From Streptomyces sp. NBC_00425 (GTDB lineage: Bacteria; Actinomycetota; Actinomycetes; Streptomycetales; Streptomycetaceae), in assembly GCF_036030735.1 (NCBI RefSeq), contig NZ_CP107928.1:186001-250000 (forward strand): a DNA stretch of 64,000 nt, read 5' to 3'. The position numbers and the translations under genes were made by a program. The notes beneath the pieces are model-generated. The model worked only from the letters and a program-made list of their open reading frames with translations. It was not told the DNA's origin and made no database searches. Positions within the stretch are counted from its first letter, which is position 1; each line of letters begins with the position of its first letter. Below, piece by piece: positions 28,131 to 37,617 of the stretch.

Positions 28131-29894
28131 ATGGGACAGGACCGCCGACACCGGCCGCAGTGGAGCGCAACCCCGGATCGTACGTCCGGGGCCGCCGCCG
28201 CGCACAACGCCCGTAAGCCGCGCGGCCGCACGCCGGACTGCGCACGGCCGTGGGTGTGGTCCCTGCTCCTGGCCTCGGCGGTGGCCGTGAGCTCGGCCGC
28301 CGCGCTGGTCCTGCCCGCCGTCCTCGCCGCAGCCGTCGACCAGGCCCTGTCCGTCGGCACCGGGCCCGGCCTCCTCACGCTCGCTGCCGTGCTCGGACTG
28401 CTCACAGCCGGCGAGATCCTCGCGCAGTACGCGGGCCCGCGAGCCACCGCCGAGGCGACCGCCCGTCTGCGCCGCGCGCTGGTGCGCCACGTCGTGAACC
28501 TCGTCCCTCACCCCGCCGGACCGACCTCGACCGGAGACCTCGTGGCCCGTCTCACCGCGAGCGCCGGCGAGGCCGGCCTGAGCGCCCAGGCCGCCGTCTA
28601 CGCCGTCGCCCAACTCGCCATGGCCGCCGGTTCCGTGCTCGCCCTCGGGCTGCTCGCCCCGGAACTCGCCGCCGCCTTCCTGATCACCGCGCCCGCGGGC
28701 TGGCTGCTGCTACGCCGCCACCTGCGGCGCACCGTGCGCCGAGGCGCGGGCTACCAGAGCGCGCAGGCCGCCGTCGCCGCCCGGCTGCTGGACGCCCTGG
28801 CAGGCCATCGCACCATCGCCGCCGCCGGAACCGTCGAACGCGAGATCGAGCGGGTCCTGGCACCGCTGCCTGAGCTGGGCCGGCACGGACGCGCGCTGTG
28901 GGACAGCCAGCGCCGCGTCGCCTGGTCCACCGGGCTGCTCGCCCCGGCGACGCAGATCACCGTGATAGCCGTCGCCGGCTATGAACTGTCCACCGGAGCC
29001 CTGGGCCCCGGCGACCTCGTGGCCGCCCTCGGTTACGCGACGCTGGGGCTCGGCGGATTCGGCACCGCCCAGAGCCTCCTGGACCTCGCCCGCGCCCGCG
29101 CGGGGCGCCGGCGGGTCCTCGAGGTGCTCGCCGTTCCCCGACAGCCGCCCGGCCTGCGCAGCCTGCCCCCGGGACCCGGACGCGTCGAGCTGCGCTGCAT
29201 CACCGTACGCGCCCCGCAGGGCGCGGTCCTCGACGGACTCGACCTCGTCCTGCCCGCACGGCGGTACGTCGCACTCGTCGGACGCTCCGGCGCGGGAACG
29301 TCCCTGCTCGCAGCGGTGGCAGGCGGCCTGAGAGCGCCGGACCTGGGCGTCGTCCGCCTCGACGGCATGCCCTTGGACGAGATCCGTCCGGCCGACCTGC
29401 GCGCCGCGGTCTCCTTCGCCTTCTGCGACCCGGAGCTCACCGGCGCCACAATCCTGGACGCCCTGCGTCCCGCCGGGCGGCTCTCAGAAGAGCGGGTCCA
29501 CGCGGCCGCACGCGCTGCACAGGCCGACGGATTCGTGCGCCGACTGCGGGCCGGCTACCACACCCCGCTCGCCGACGCGCCGCTGTCCGGCGGCCAGCGC
29601 CAACGCCTCGGACTGGCACGCGCCCTGGCCCGGGACAGCCGCCTGCTCGTCCTGGACGATGCCACCTCCAGCCTGGACTCCGCCACGGAGGCCGCGGTTC
29701 TTCGCGTCCTGGACGACGCGTACGGCGACCGCACCCGGCTCGTCGTGACGCGCCGCACGGCCACGGCCGCCCGTGCCGACCTGGTGGCGTGGCTGCACGA
29801 AGGCCGCATCGCAGCCCTCGCCCCCCACCACGAACTCTGGCGGCTGCCGGCCTATCGCACCCTGTTCGAAGGCCTGGAGGACGCCAATGACTGA
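28131..29894 (+). CDS. ABC half-exporter with degenerate ATP site
   Basis: 587 residues, the RamA position. N-terminal membrane domain (about 40-310) with helices such as SLLLASAVAVSSAAALVLPA; nucleotide-binding domain about 350-580. The Walker A is GRSGAGTS (384-391), with Thr in place of the essential Lys. Walker B reads LVLDDATSSLD, with Asp in place of the catalytic Glu, and the H-loop His is replaced (VVTRRTA). The signature LSGGQRQRLGLARAL is canonical. It therefore cannot build a normal hydrolysis site alone and should pair with the next gene as a heterodimer. Export of the modified peptide is inferred from position. It overlaps the next start by 8 bases. Confidence 0.85.
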   Translation: MGQDRRHRPQWSATPDRTSGAAAAHNARKPRGRTPDCARPWVWSLLLASAVAVSSAAALVLPAVLAAAVDQALSVGTGPGLLTLAAVLGLLTAGEILAQYAGPRATAEATARLRRALVRHVVNLVPHPAGPTSTGDLVARLTASAGEAGLSAQAAVYAVAQLAMAAGSVLALGLLAPELAAAFLITAPAGWLLLRRHLRRTVRRGAGYQSAQAAVAARLLDALAGHRTIAAAGTVEREIERVLAPLPELGRHGRALWDSQRRVAWSTGLLAPATQITVIAVAGYELSTGALGPGDLVAALGYATLGLGGFGTAQSLLDLARARAGRRRVLEVLAVPRQPPGLRSLPPGPGRVELRCITVRAPQGAVLDGLDLVLPARRYVALVGRSGAGTSLLAAVAGGLRAPDLGVVRLDGMPLDEIRPADLRAAVSFAFCDPELTGATILDALRPAGRLSEERVHAAARAAQADGFVRRLRAGYHTPLADAPLSGGQRQRLGLARALARDSRLLVLDDATSSLDSATEAAVLRVLDDAYGDRTRLVVTRRTATAARADLVAWLHEGRIAALAPHHELWRLPAYRTLFEGLEDAND

Positions 29895-31851
29895 CGTGGA
29901 GCACCGGCCCGCCGGACGCCGTCGAGGACCGGCGGCGGCGCATCGACGCACTCCCACCGCGGCCGATAGGGCCGATAGACCCCGCCCGCACCCCCCACAG
30001 GCCTCCTCTTCCCTCACCGCGGCCCACGGAACAGCCGTGCGCCTGCTCCGCCACGCCCTCGCCGCCGACCGTGCCGCCGCGCTCCGGCTGACCTGGTGGA
30101 CCCTGCTCTCCGCCGCCCCGGCGCTCGTCTGCGGCAAGGCCCTCGCGTGGGCCGTCGACCGCGGCTTCCTGATGGACCGGCCCCGCACAGCGTCCATCGC
30201 CTTGGGCGTGTTCGCCCTGAGCGCCCTCGCGGGGGCCTGGGCGAGCCGGCAGAGCTACCCGTGGCTGGCCGAGATCGTCGAACCGCTGCGCGACCGGCTG
30301 CTGCGGGACGTCGTCACGGGCGTACTCCACCGCGCCGTCGTCCCGGGCGGCCCTCACGACGGCGACGCGGCCATGGTCGTCGCCCGCCTCACCCGGCAGG
30401 TGGAGGCCGTGCGCGACGCGCTGGCCGGACAGCTCATGCTGCTGTGGCAGTTCGTCCTGACGGTCGCAGCCGTCATCGCGGGCACCGCCGTCCTCTCGCC
30501 GGCCGCCGCGCCCCTGGTCGCCGCACCGCTCCTGGTCGCCCTCGTCCTCTTCGCCGTCCTGGCCCCCGCCACCGTGCGCCGACAGCGCGAGGCGTTCGAC
30601 GCCGAGGAGACACTCGCCGGCAGTGCGGTCGCCACCGTCACCGCCCTGCGCGACCTGGTCGCCTGCGGGGCGCACGAGCACGCGCAACAAGGAGTCCTCG
30701 ACGCGGTCGGAGGGCACCTTCGAGCCTCCAGGGTTCTGGCCTCGGTCTGCGCGCTGCGGCGGCTGATCGTGGCCCTGGGGGCGCACAGCCCCCTCCTGCT
30801 CGTCGTCCTGGCCGCGCCCCGTCTGCATGCCGGCGGGGTGACCGCCGGCGAGATCGTGGGCGTCCTCGCCTACGTCCTGGCCACCCTCGAACCCGCGATC
30901 CGCCTGCTGGTGCAGGGGCTCGGCGCATCCTGGCTGCGGTTGGCAGTAGCCGCGGAACGGCTCGCCGAGGCGGCCCACCGCCCGACGCCCGGCCCGGACC
31001 CCCGGTCCGCCCAGCAGCCCTGCGACGGCTCGGTGACGCTGTCGGAGATCGTCTTCGCGTACGGGACGGACGCCGAACCGGTGCTCGACGGGCTGGATCT
31101 GACGATCGACGACGGTGAGCACCTGGTGGTCGTCGGGCCTTCCGGGATCGGAAAGTCGACCCTGGCCGAAGTCCTGACCGGCATGCTGCCGCCCGACCGC
31201 GGACGAGTCGTCCTGGGCGGCGCGCCGCTGGAACGCATCGCTCCACACGACCTGGCCCGCGCCCGCGTCCTCGCACCGCAGAGCCCCTATGTCTTCGCGG
31301 GCACCCTGCGCGAGAACCTCTGTTACTTCGAGCCCGGCACCACGGACAGCGCTCTGGCCGCAGCGGTCACGGAGCTGGGGATGGACGCGCTGGTCGAACG
31401 GCTCGGAGGGGCCCACGCCCTGATCGACCCAGGTGCCCTGTCCAGTGGGGAACGCGCCCTCGTCGCCCTGGCGCGCGCCTACCTGTCCAGCGCCCGGTTG
31501 GTCGTCCTCGACGAGGCGACCCGGCATCTGGACGCGACGCTCGAACGACGGGTGGAGGAGGCGTTCCGCCGCAGGCCCGGCACGGTCGTCACCGTCGCGC
31601 ACCGCATGTCCCTGGCCCGCCGCGCGGACCGGGTCCTCCTCCTGGACGGAACCCGGCCGAGCATCGGCACCCACGACGCGCTGCTGGCCGAAGTCCCGCT
31701 CTACGCCGACCTGATGGGCCACTGGCGAACCGGCACGGCCGTCACCGTCGGCGCCGATCGCATCGGTGCCGACGACGACGCCCGGCTCAGCGCCCCGGAC
31801 GCAGCATCAGATCACTCATCGTCGCGTCCTGCGGAAGATCCAGCGCCATGA
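29887..31851 (+). CDS. ABC half-exporter, catalytic partner
   Basis: 654 residues from the ATG at 29887, which overlaps the end of the preceding gene. An Arg/Pro-rich N-terminal extension of about 45 residues precedes the membrane domain (about 60-380). The nucleotide-binding domain has a canonical Walker A (GPSGIGKST, K423), Walker B LVVLDEATRHLD and H-loop VTVAHRMS. Its signature, however, is LSSGERALVALARA instead of LSGGQ. It thus complements the upstream half-exporter: its Walker motifs face the good signature of the partner. This is the RamB position of a ramCSAB layout. The last 65 bases overlap the convergent SDR gene. Confidence 0.87.
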   Translation: MTDVEHRPAGRRRGPAAAHRRTPTAADRADRPRPHPPQASSSLTAAHGTAVRLLRHALAADRAAALRLTWWTLLSAAPALVCGKALAWAVDRGFLMDRPRTASIALGVFALSALAGAWASRQSYPWLAEIVEPLRDRLLRDVVTGVLHRAVVPGGPHDGDAAMVVARLTRQVEAVRDALAGQLMLLWQFVLTVAAVIAGTAVLSPAAAPLVAAPLLVALVLFAVLAPATVRRQREAFDAEETLAGSAVATVTALRDLVACGAHEHAQQGVLDAVGGHLRASRVLASVCALRRLIVALGAHSPLLLVVLAAPRLHAGGVTAGEIVGVLAYVLATLEPAIRLLVQGLGASWLRLAVAAERLAEAAHRPTPGPDPRSAQQPCDGSVTLSEIVFAYGTDAEPVLDGLDLTIDDGEHLVVVGPSGIGKSTLAEVLTGMLPPDRGRVVLGGAPLERIAPHDLARARVLAPQSPYVFAGTLRENLCYFEPGTTDSALAAAVTELGMDALVERLGGAHALIDPGALSSGERALVALARAYLSSARLVVLDEATRHLDATLERRVEEAFRRRPGTVVTVAHRMSLARRADRVLLLDGTRPSIGTHDALLAEVPLYADLMGHWRTGTAVTVGADRIGADDDARLSAPDAASDHSSSRPAEDPAP

Positions 31852-32476
31852 CCACGGCGGCCGCCACCGACGCCGGACTCATATGATCCTGCGGCGCATA
31901 GGGCAGACCGAACTGATCGTGCAGCTTGACCTGCATCGGCGTGTCCGTCTCCCCGGGATACACCGTGGTGACCCGCACACCGTGCGCGTACTCCTCGGCC
32001 CTCAAGGACTCCGCCAGCGCCTTCAGGCCGAACTTCGACGCCGCGTAGGCGCTCAACCGCGCCGGCGCGTGCACGCCCGCGCCCGAGTTCACGAAGACGA
32101 CATGCCCCCGCCCCTTGCGCAGCGCGGGCAGCAGAATTCCGGTCAGCTCCGCCGGGGCGACGAGGTTCACCGCCAGCGTCTCCTGCCAGACCGACGGGCT
32201 CAACTCGTCCACTCGACCCGACTCCACCACTCCGGCCACATGCACAAGCGAGTCCAGACGCTCAGGGAGCGCGCCGGCTGCCAACCCGGGGCGGATCGAG
32301 GCCGGTTCGGACAGATCGGCCGCCACCGTCCGGCTCTCGGGGAACCGCGCGCGCAGCTCGTGCGCCCGCGCCTCGTCCCGCGCCAGCAACCACAACTCCT
32401 CCCCCCTGGCAGCGAAAGACGCCGCCACCGCCGCACCGATCCCCGAACCAGCACCTGTGATGAGGTGAACTCCCAT
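31787..32476 (-). CDS. Short-chain dehydrogenase/reductase
   Basis: 229 residues from the ATG at 32476 (MGVHLITGAGSG); an in-frame ATG four codons upstream (32488) is an alternative. Classical SDR: the nucleotide motif TGAGSGIG at residues 7-14, DLSEPASI, the NAG-like HVAGVVE, the catalytic Ser in FVNSGAGVHAP, and YAASK with Tyr and Lys near residue 145. It reduces or oxidises a carbonyl/hydroxyl with NAD(P)(H); substrate unknown. Its 3' end overlaps the transporter gene antisense by 65 bases. It is not obviously part of the lanthipeptide pathway, though a tailoring role cannot be excluded. Confidence 0.85.
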   Translation of the reverse strand: MGVHLITGAGSGIGAAVAASFAARGEELWLLARDEARAHELRARFPESRTVAADLSEPASIRPGLAAGALPERLDSLVHVAGVVESGRVDELSPSVWQETLAVNLVAPAELTGILLPALRKGRGHVVFVNSGAGVHAPARLSAYAASKFGLKALAESLRAEEYAHGVRVTTVYPGETDTPMQVKLHDQFGLPYAPQDHMSPASVAAAVVMALDLPQDATMSDLMLRPGR

Positions 32477-32488
32477 AGAGTGATACAT

Positions 32489-32907
32489 ACCCTAAATCAG
32501 CATCACATCCCTTTCCGCGTAGGTAAGTTGCGGGTGCGTTGTGCAGCAGGCGCCGCCGCGGTCGGCGGTGGCCGTGCGTCGGCCCCTGACCCGGGCGGTG
32601 TTCCTGGCCGAGCAGCTGCTCGGCTTGGTGGCCGGGGAGGAGGTCTGCACCGAGGTCGCCCAGGCGCGGGCCCTGGCCCGCGGGCAGGACCCGCGCCGGA
32701 CGCGGCAGTTCCTGCAGCTACGAGGTGGAGGTCCTCCACGATCGGCCGCGCGATCCGGGAATTCCCCCCGCTGCTGGCGGATCGTGGGTTCGCCGTCCCC
32801 GACCGGCCGGCATCCGGTTGCGGACCCAGGAGGGCGTGTTCGCCTGTGCCGCAGCCCGAGGACGTCTCCTTGCGGATCGACGGGATGGAAACCCAAGGGG
32901 CTTGCGC
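32489..32907. other. Stretch with gene debris only
   Basis: Plus-strand patches such as LTRAVFLAEQLLGLVAGEEV (near 32590) and REFPPLLADRGFAVPDRP (near 32750) look coding but are in different frames. No family recognised. Confidence 0.3.
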
Positions 32908-34326
32908 TCAGTGGCGAGGTTCGAGGAGGGCCTCCGCGATCTGGTCGGCAACCCACTGCGCCCGGGCCGGGGTGAGCCGGCCGTAGCCGACGACCAGGGC
33001 CGGCGAGTGGACCCGAGTGGTGTACCGGGAGAGGCCGACGGTGGCGATCCCGCGGCCCGCAAGGTGCTCGGCGATCTTGTGGTCGTGAAACCCGGTGGGC
33101 AGGGGGACCAGCAGGTGCAGGCCTGCGGCGATGCCTTGTACAGGACCGCAGTCCCGGATGACGGTGTGGCTGCCCAACGCGGCGACGAGGGCGTCGCGGC
33201 GGGCCCGGTAGGTCTTGCGCGCGCGGCGTAGGTGTTTGTCGTAGTCGCCGGTGTCGGCGAGCCTGGCGAAAGTGAGCTGATCGAGGGTGCTGGGGCCTGC
33301 GGCTGCGGCATCGAGGGCGTCGAGCAGCGGCTGGCGCAGTGCGGGCGGCGGGACCATCCAGCCCAGGCGCAGCCCTGGATGCAGGGTCTTGCTGACCGAG
33401 CCCAGATAGATCACGCGGTTGCGGTCGAGGCCGGCCAGCGCGCCGATGGGTCTGCGGTCGTAGCGGAACTCGGCGTCGTAGTCGTCTTCTACGATCACGG
33501 AGTCACGCTGCGCGGCCCAGGCGAGCAAAGCCCGCCGGCGTGCCGGGGACAGGGCCGTGCCGGTGGGAAACTGGTGGGCCGGTGCACACAGCACCGCCTG
33601 GGTGCCCGTTCGATGCAGCATCTCGACGTCGAGGCCCTCGGCGTCCACGGCGACCGGCTCGGTGGACAGGCCTGCGGCGGCGGCGACCTGGTGCAGACGG
33701 GACCAGCCAGGTTCCTCGACGGCCAGGTGCTGCACCCCGCGTGCGGCCAGGACCCGCGCCACGAGCGCCACCCCATGTGACGTGCCACAGGTGATGAGCA
33801 CCTCGTCAGCCTCGGCCTTCATTCCGCGTACCCGGTTCAGGTAGGCGGCGACGACCTCCCGCAACCGCTGCGTTCCTGCCGCCGGTGGGAAGACCGCCGA
33901 TGTCCCGTCGGAGGTGGTGAGGACCTGCTGCAGGGACCGGATCCACGCGGATGCGGGGAAGGCGGCCACATCCGGGGCGCCCGGCCGCAGGTCGGCCACC
34001 ACCGGCAGCGGGGCAGCCGACCGGGGTACTGCTGTCCGGACCGGGTCGCGCGTGGCCGGACGGGCGGTGACACGTGTGCCTGAGCCCTGCCGTGTCTGCA
34101 GTTGGCCCTCGGCGGCGAGTTGGGTGTACGCCTCGTTGACGACCCACCGGGAACAGCCGAGTTCGGCGGCCAACGCGCGGCTCGGGGGCAGCAGGTGGCC
34201 CGGTGCCAGGCGGCCCTCCACGATTGCGGCCCTGATCGCGCTCGTCAAGCGCTCGTGCAGCGGCCCCCTGGCCTCGGCCAGCTCGACGAGGAGGCCCGTC
34301 GCCTGATTGGTCCGGTGAATATCCAC
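32908..34326 (-). CDS. MocR-type GntR/aminotransferase regulator
   Basis: 472 residues from a GTG at 34326. The N-terminal GntR winged helix (LHERLTSAIRAAIVEGRLAP, SRALAAELGCSRWVVNEAYT, LQTRQGSGTRV) is fused to a fold-type I aminotransferase domain with the PLP lysine in YLGSVSKTLHPGLRLGWM and the DDYDAEFRY motif. MocR proteins sense PLP or amino acid derivatives; the PdxR subgroup controls vitamin B6 synthesis. No pdxST genes are nearby. The divergent neighbour is a small monooxygenase-like gene, which it may control. The leader is short and lacks a clear ribosome-binding site, so leaderless translation is possible. Confidence 0.88.
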   Translation of the reverse strand: MDIHRTNQATGLLVELAEARGPLHERLTSAIRAAIVEGRLAPGHLLPPSRALAAELGCSRWVVNEAYTQLAAEGQLQTRQGSGTRVTARPATRDPVRTAVPRSAAPLPVVADLRPGAPDVAAFPASAWIRSLQQVLTTSDGTSAVFPPAAGTQRLREVVAAYLNRVRGMKAEADEVLITCGTSHGVALVARVLAARGVQHLAVEEPGWSRLHQVAAAAGLSTEPVAVDAEGLDVEMLHRTGTQAVLCAPAHQFPTGTALSPARRRALLAWAAQRDSVIVEDDYDAEFRYDRRPIGALAGLDRNRVIYLGSVSKTLHPGLRLGWMVPPPALRQPLLDALDAAAAGPSTLDQLTFARLADTGDYDKHLRRARKTYRARRDALVAALGSHTVIRDCGPVQGIAAGLHLLVPLPTGFHDHKIAEHLAGRGIATVGLSRYTTRVHSPALVVGYGRLTPARAQWVADQIAEALLEPRH

Positions 34327-34421
34327 AGAAAAGGACTGTAGTACCGGACCATTCGTCTCTACCGTCGTCCTTACCGCTGGTGGCCATAAGCCCCCGCACC
34401 ACGAACAGGAGCACCACCCCA

Positions 34422-34763
34422 ATGCAGCACACCACCTCCGACGCATTGACAGTCATCGCCCAGTTGCGGGCCAGGCCCGGCAAGGAGGAGGCTCTTCGCG
34501 AGGCGCTCACAGCGCTCGTGAGACCCACGTCGTGCGAGCCGGGCTGCGTCACCTACGACCTGCACGTCGATGTGGACGATCCAGCCTCGTTCTGCTTCTA
34601 CGAAATCTGGCGCAGCCGTGCCGAGCACGCGGCCAACCTCGAGACCGCACACCTACAGGACTTCGCGGCCCGACTGGACGATCTCCTCGATGGTGAGCTT
34701 CACGTCAGATTTCTACGCCGCATCGCGGAATCTGCCTCCGCGAGTCCGGTGATGCAAGGCTGA
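34422..34763 (+). CDS. Antibiotic biosynthesis monooxygenase (ABM) domain protein
   Basis: 113 residues, ATG at 34422 with AGGAG about 10 bases upstream. It matches the small dimeric ferredoxin-like ABM fold: LTVIAQLRARPGKEEALREA, then PGCVTYDLHVDVDDPASFCF, YEIWRSRAEHAANLETAHLQ and DFAARLDDLL. Members act as cofactor-free monooxygenases on quinones or simply as stress-related enzymes; the substrate is unknown. It is divergent from the MocR regulator. Confidence 0.82.
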   Translation: MQHTTSDALTVIAQLRARPGKEEALREALTALVRPTSCEPGCVTYDLHVDVDDPASFCFYEIWRSRAEHAANLETAHLQDFAARLDDLLDGELHVRFLRRIAESASASPVMQG

Positions 34764-35141
34764 CTTGTCCCCAGGACAGGAGTGTCCGATCAACGGCCCT
34801 TTCTCACCGCTGGCCATCGACGACGTGGCCGGTGAGCGGAGCGGATCCTGGTGCGGGCGCGAACGCCGGAGGATCTGGTAGTTGTGGATCTGGTGCCAGC
34901 GCTCAAGGGTGGTCTGTGCGCGGGGTTTGCCGTAAGGGGCGTTTCCAGTACCGCGGCCCAGCAGCTGCCGTGCGCCTTCACCCCAGGGCGGCTTCGCACA
35001 AGCTGTGCCACAGACGCCACCTGTCGCCAGTCTCTGCAAAGTGACCCTGTGGTGGCATGGCACCGTATACGGGCTCCCGGCGGCACTGCGGCATAGCCGT
35101 TCTTGCGTGCTGAGCCGCTTGAGCCGGCGGCGCGTGGCGGG
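34764..35141. other. Stretch without a recognisable gene
   Basis: No start with a ribosome-binding site and no conserved motif in either strand. A few open frames appear but look like chance. Confidence 0.3.
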
Positions 35142-35873
35142 TTACAGCTTGGTGTCCTCCCACTCTCCGGGCTGGTGGTAGATCTTCTGCAGCAGCTCGG
35201 CGAAGGCGTCTCGCTCCAGGAGCAGGCCGTTGTACTGCAGCGGGATCCGCTTGCCGTTGATCAGCGCGGTGGGTGTACCGGGGCCTTCGGGCTCCTGTAC
35301 TCCCCCGGCCTTCTCGTAGGCCTTCTGGGAGTCGGTGACGAAGCCGCGGTACTTCATGGACGTCACCGCCGCATCGAACTCCGGGCCGCGCAGACCCTTG
35401 ACCTTGCCGGCCAGTTGAAGCAGGTAGGCATCCGTGTAGCCGTCGGTGCTCTCCTCGGGCTGGTTGGCGTAGAGCACCTCGTGGTACTCCACGAACTTGC
35501 CTTCCTCCAGCGCCGCCCGCAGCGCGTTGACCGCCTTCTTCGACCCGGTGCCGCCGACCCGGTCATCCAGGAAGGAGGCGAGGGTGTACTCGGCTCTGAC
35601 CTTGCGGTCGAGCATCGCTTCCCGCAGTTGCGGACCACCGCCGGCGGTCTCGAACTCCTCGCAGTACGGACAGCGGGGATCCTCATGCAGGTGCACTGTC
35701 ACCGGCGCGTCGGGATCTCCGACCGTGATGGTGGTGCCGTCCGCACCGAGTTTCTCCGGCAGTTCCTCTGTGCTCTCGAAGTCAGGCCCGTACCGCGCGT
35801 GTCGCTGCCCACACCCCACCAACATCAGCACTGCGGCCGCGCACGCCACAGCCCACCGCCCCTTACGCACCAT
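35142..35873 (-). CDS. DsbA-like thioredoxin-fold lipoprotein
   Basis: 243 residues, ATG at 35873 with GGGAGG 9 bases upstream. The signal peptide ends in a lipobox (AAAVLMLVGCGQ), so it is anchored to the outer face of the membrane. The thioredoxin-fold domain has the redox motif CPYC (DPRCPYCEEFE) near residue 70 and the helical insertion typical of DsbA. The cis-Pro loop GTPTALINGKRI lies near 200. It would form or reshuffle disulfides in secreted proteins, several of which are encoded in this window. Monocistronic. Confidence 0.88.
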   Translation of the reverse strand: MVRKGRWAVACAAAVLMLVGCGQRHARYGPDFESTEELPEKLGADGTTITVGDPDAPVTVHLHEDPRCPYCEEFETAGGGPQLREAMLDRKVRAEYTLASFLDDRVGGTGSKKAVNALRAALEEGKFVEYHEVLYANQPEESTDGYTDAYLLQLAGKVKGLRGPEFDAAVTSMKYRGFVTDSQKAYEKAGGVQEPEGPGTPTALINGKRIPLQYNGLLLERDAFAELLQKIYHQPGEWEDTKL

Positions 35874-36988
35874 GCGTCATTCCCTCCCCTTGAGAACAGG
35901 GCGAACTTAGATCATCCGTACGACAAGCGCACCAGGAATACCCCTCGCCAGGCCCGCCCCGCGGGTTCTCTGCCGGCGCAGTCTCCGGTCCGCGTGTCTG
36001 GTGTGGTTGCGCAGCGAGGGCGATGGTTTCCCTGCTCCCGTCGTCGCGGCCCATCAGGCGGCGCTCACGGTGGAGCCAAGTCGCTTCCACGGCCCCGTGT
36101 AGGCGGCGCCGGGCGAGGTGGAGCTCGGGCAGAGGTGTGGGCGGGGACGGGCACGCGCCCCTGTCGTCCGTGTCCACCGTCTACAGCGCTGACCGTCCGT
36201 TGCGGCCGCCCAGCGCCGCCTCGTGCACCGCACGTCGAGCGTGCATCGCGCGTACCAGACGCGTGCATCGCGCATACCCGCCGCCCGGCAGAATGCGTCC
36301 GCCCAGGGCCCCGCCCCATGGAAGCGGGGTGCGGCGGCGCACAGTCGCATCAGCCGTGCAGGTCAGCGATGTCGGCCACTGTCGGACGGCGCCAGGGCGA
36401 CGCCGGTGCGGCAGCACCGCGGTGTTCAGCCGCCGGCGTCGCGGCTCCCCCACTCGGGACACCATCGGGGGCCCACCAGGCCGGGCGGTCCCTCCTCACG
36501 CTGACGCCCAAGGCGTACGCGGGCACCGGCGTCCAAGCCGTCCACCCCGGCCAGTAGCCGTCCGGGAGACATCCGCCTGGGTCGTCCCCTCCGCCTCGGC
36601 ATCAGCCTGTTTAGCCCGCACCACTACGCCGGGAGCGGCACCGCCGGCTTCTTCTGCGCGGTTGTGGGCTCACGGCCGCCCCGGCCTGGCCCTGTTCGGG
36701 CGTACCAGTCACTCGTCGTGGTCCCGTGCCTCGGCACTGGCCGAACTGCCATGCGCGACCGCGGACTTGGCACGGCTCGCGGAGCTTTCCCGACGACTGG
36801 AAGCCCTGTTCTGAGGACCCGGGCGATCTGCTCGACCCCTTCTACGCTGCCGTTGCCGCCCCCCGGCCGCAGCACCAACGGCATCACCTCCCCCATCAAG
36901 GCACCGCGGGCCAAAAGGGCCGGCAGGAGCTCCTGGGCAGCGCTGCTGCCCACACTGAACGCTCCACCGAGAAATGAAGGCACCGACC
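35874..36988. other. Decayed stretch
   Basis: Over 1.1 kb with no intact gene. A plus-strand patch ending at 36814 (ATADLARLAELSRRLEAL) looks like a genuine C terminus of an unknown protein. A further patch near 36890-36960 (TNGITSPIKAPRAKRAG) may be a transposase tail, but this is not secure. Short repeats of GCATCGCGC occur near 36240. Confidence 0.3.
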
Positions 36989-37109
36989 ATGCCCGAACAG
37001 CGCCGTTCCGACGTCGACTGGACCAACGAGAGCAACGAAGATCGTCATCGCGCAGCCCGGCGACCGGCACGCTATGACCCTGGCCGAGGCCCAGGCGGTC
37101 ATCGGCTAG
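36989..37109 (+). pseudogene. Small frameshifted gene
   Basis: The ATG at 36989 begins PEQRRSDVDWTNESN. A frame change follows near 37036, then KIVIAQPGDRHAMTLAEAQA and a stop at 37107. The combined 40-residue product resembles small streptomycete proteins of unknown role that end in an amphipathic helix. Confidence 0.4.
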
Positions 37110-37617
37110 CTAGGCCGGCGGGAAAGCAAGGGCGATGAGTTCACCGACCGACCTGCGCGCCCGTGCCGCCAAGCTGGAAAGCCGCGTTCCGCCGAACCTT
37201 TCACGGCGCTCGACCGGGCCGTGGGGCAGTGACTGTCCGACCTTCGCGGCCGCGGCGCCCTCGACGGCCCCCTGGCGGGAAGACCGCGCTCGAGGAGACG
37301 GTCGTAGGGGAACCCGCAGTGGCCGACGGACTGGCAGTGGCCCCCACCGGGGCGGTACTGACGCGGCTGCTCCGCGGTCGACGGTTCACCGCCATGGTGC
37401 GTGCTGTTACGTCGCGGAGCCAGCGTCGTGTCCCAGCGAGTTGCCTCCTGCCCGCGGTCCGTAGGGGGCGCCGGTACTGTCCGGCGCCGGCGCCCGTTCG
37501 CCTTGCAGCGGTTTCAGGAGCGAGCCGGCTCGGGCGACCCGCACCCCTGAGGGGTGGGGGGCCACTCGCTGTTCGGCCGTGGCAGGCGCGCTGTCCTTCT
37601 GACCGCGGTTCGCCGTC
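37110..37617. other. Decayed stretch
   Basis: A plausible start at 37135 (SSPTDLRARAAKLESRVPP) loses frame after about 20 codons; related-looking sequence (EPAVADGLAVAPTGAVLTRL) continues in another frame. No family recognised. Confidence 0.3.

Noticed and set aside
26964-28613. Open frame of 549 codons on the minus strand across the precursor gene
   Set aside because: It is antisense to LanKC, the precursor and the first exporter and has no recognisable domain.
29437-31722. Open frame of 761 codons on the minus strand
   Set aside because: Mirror of the second exporter gene, which has all ABC motifs on the plus strand.
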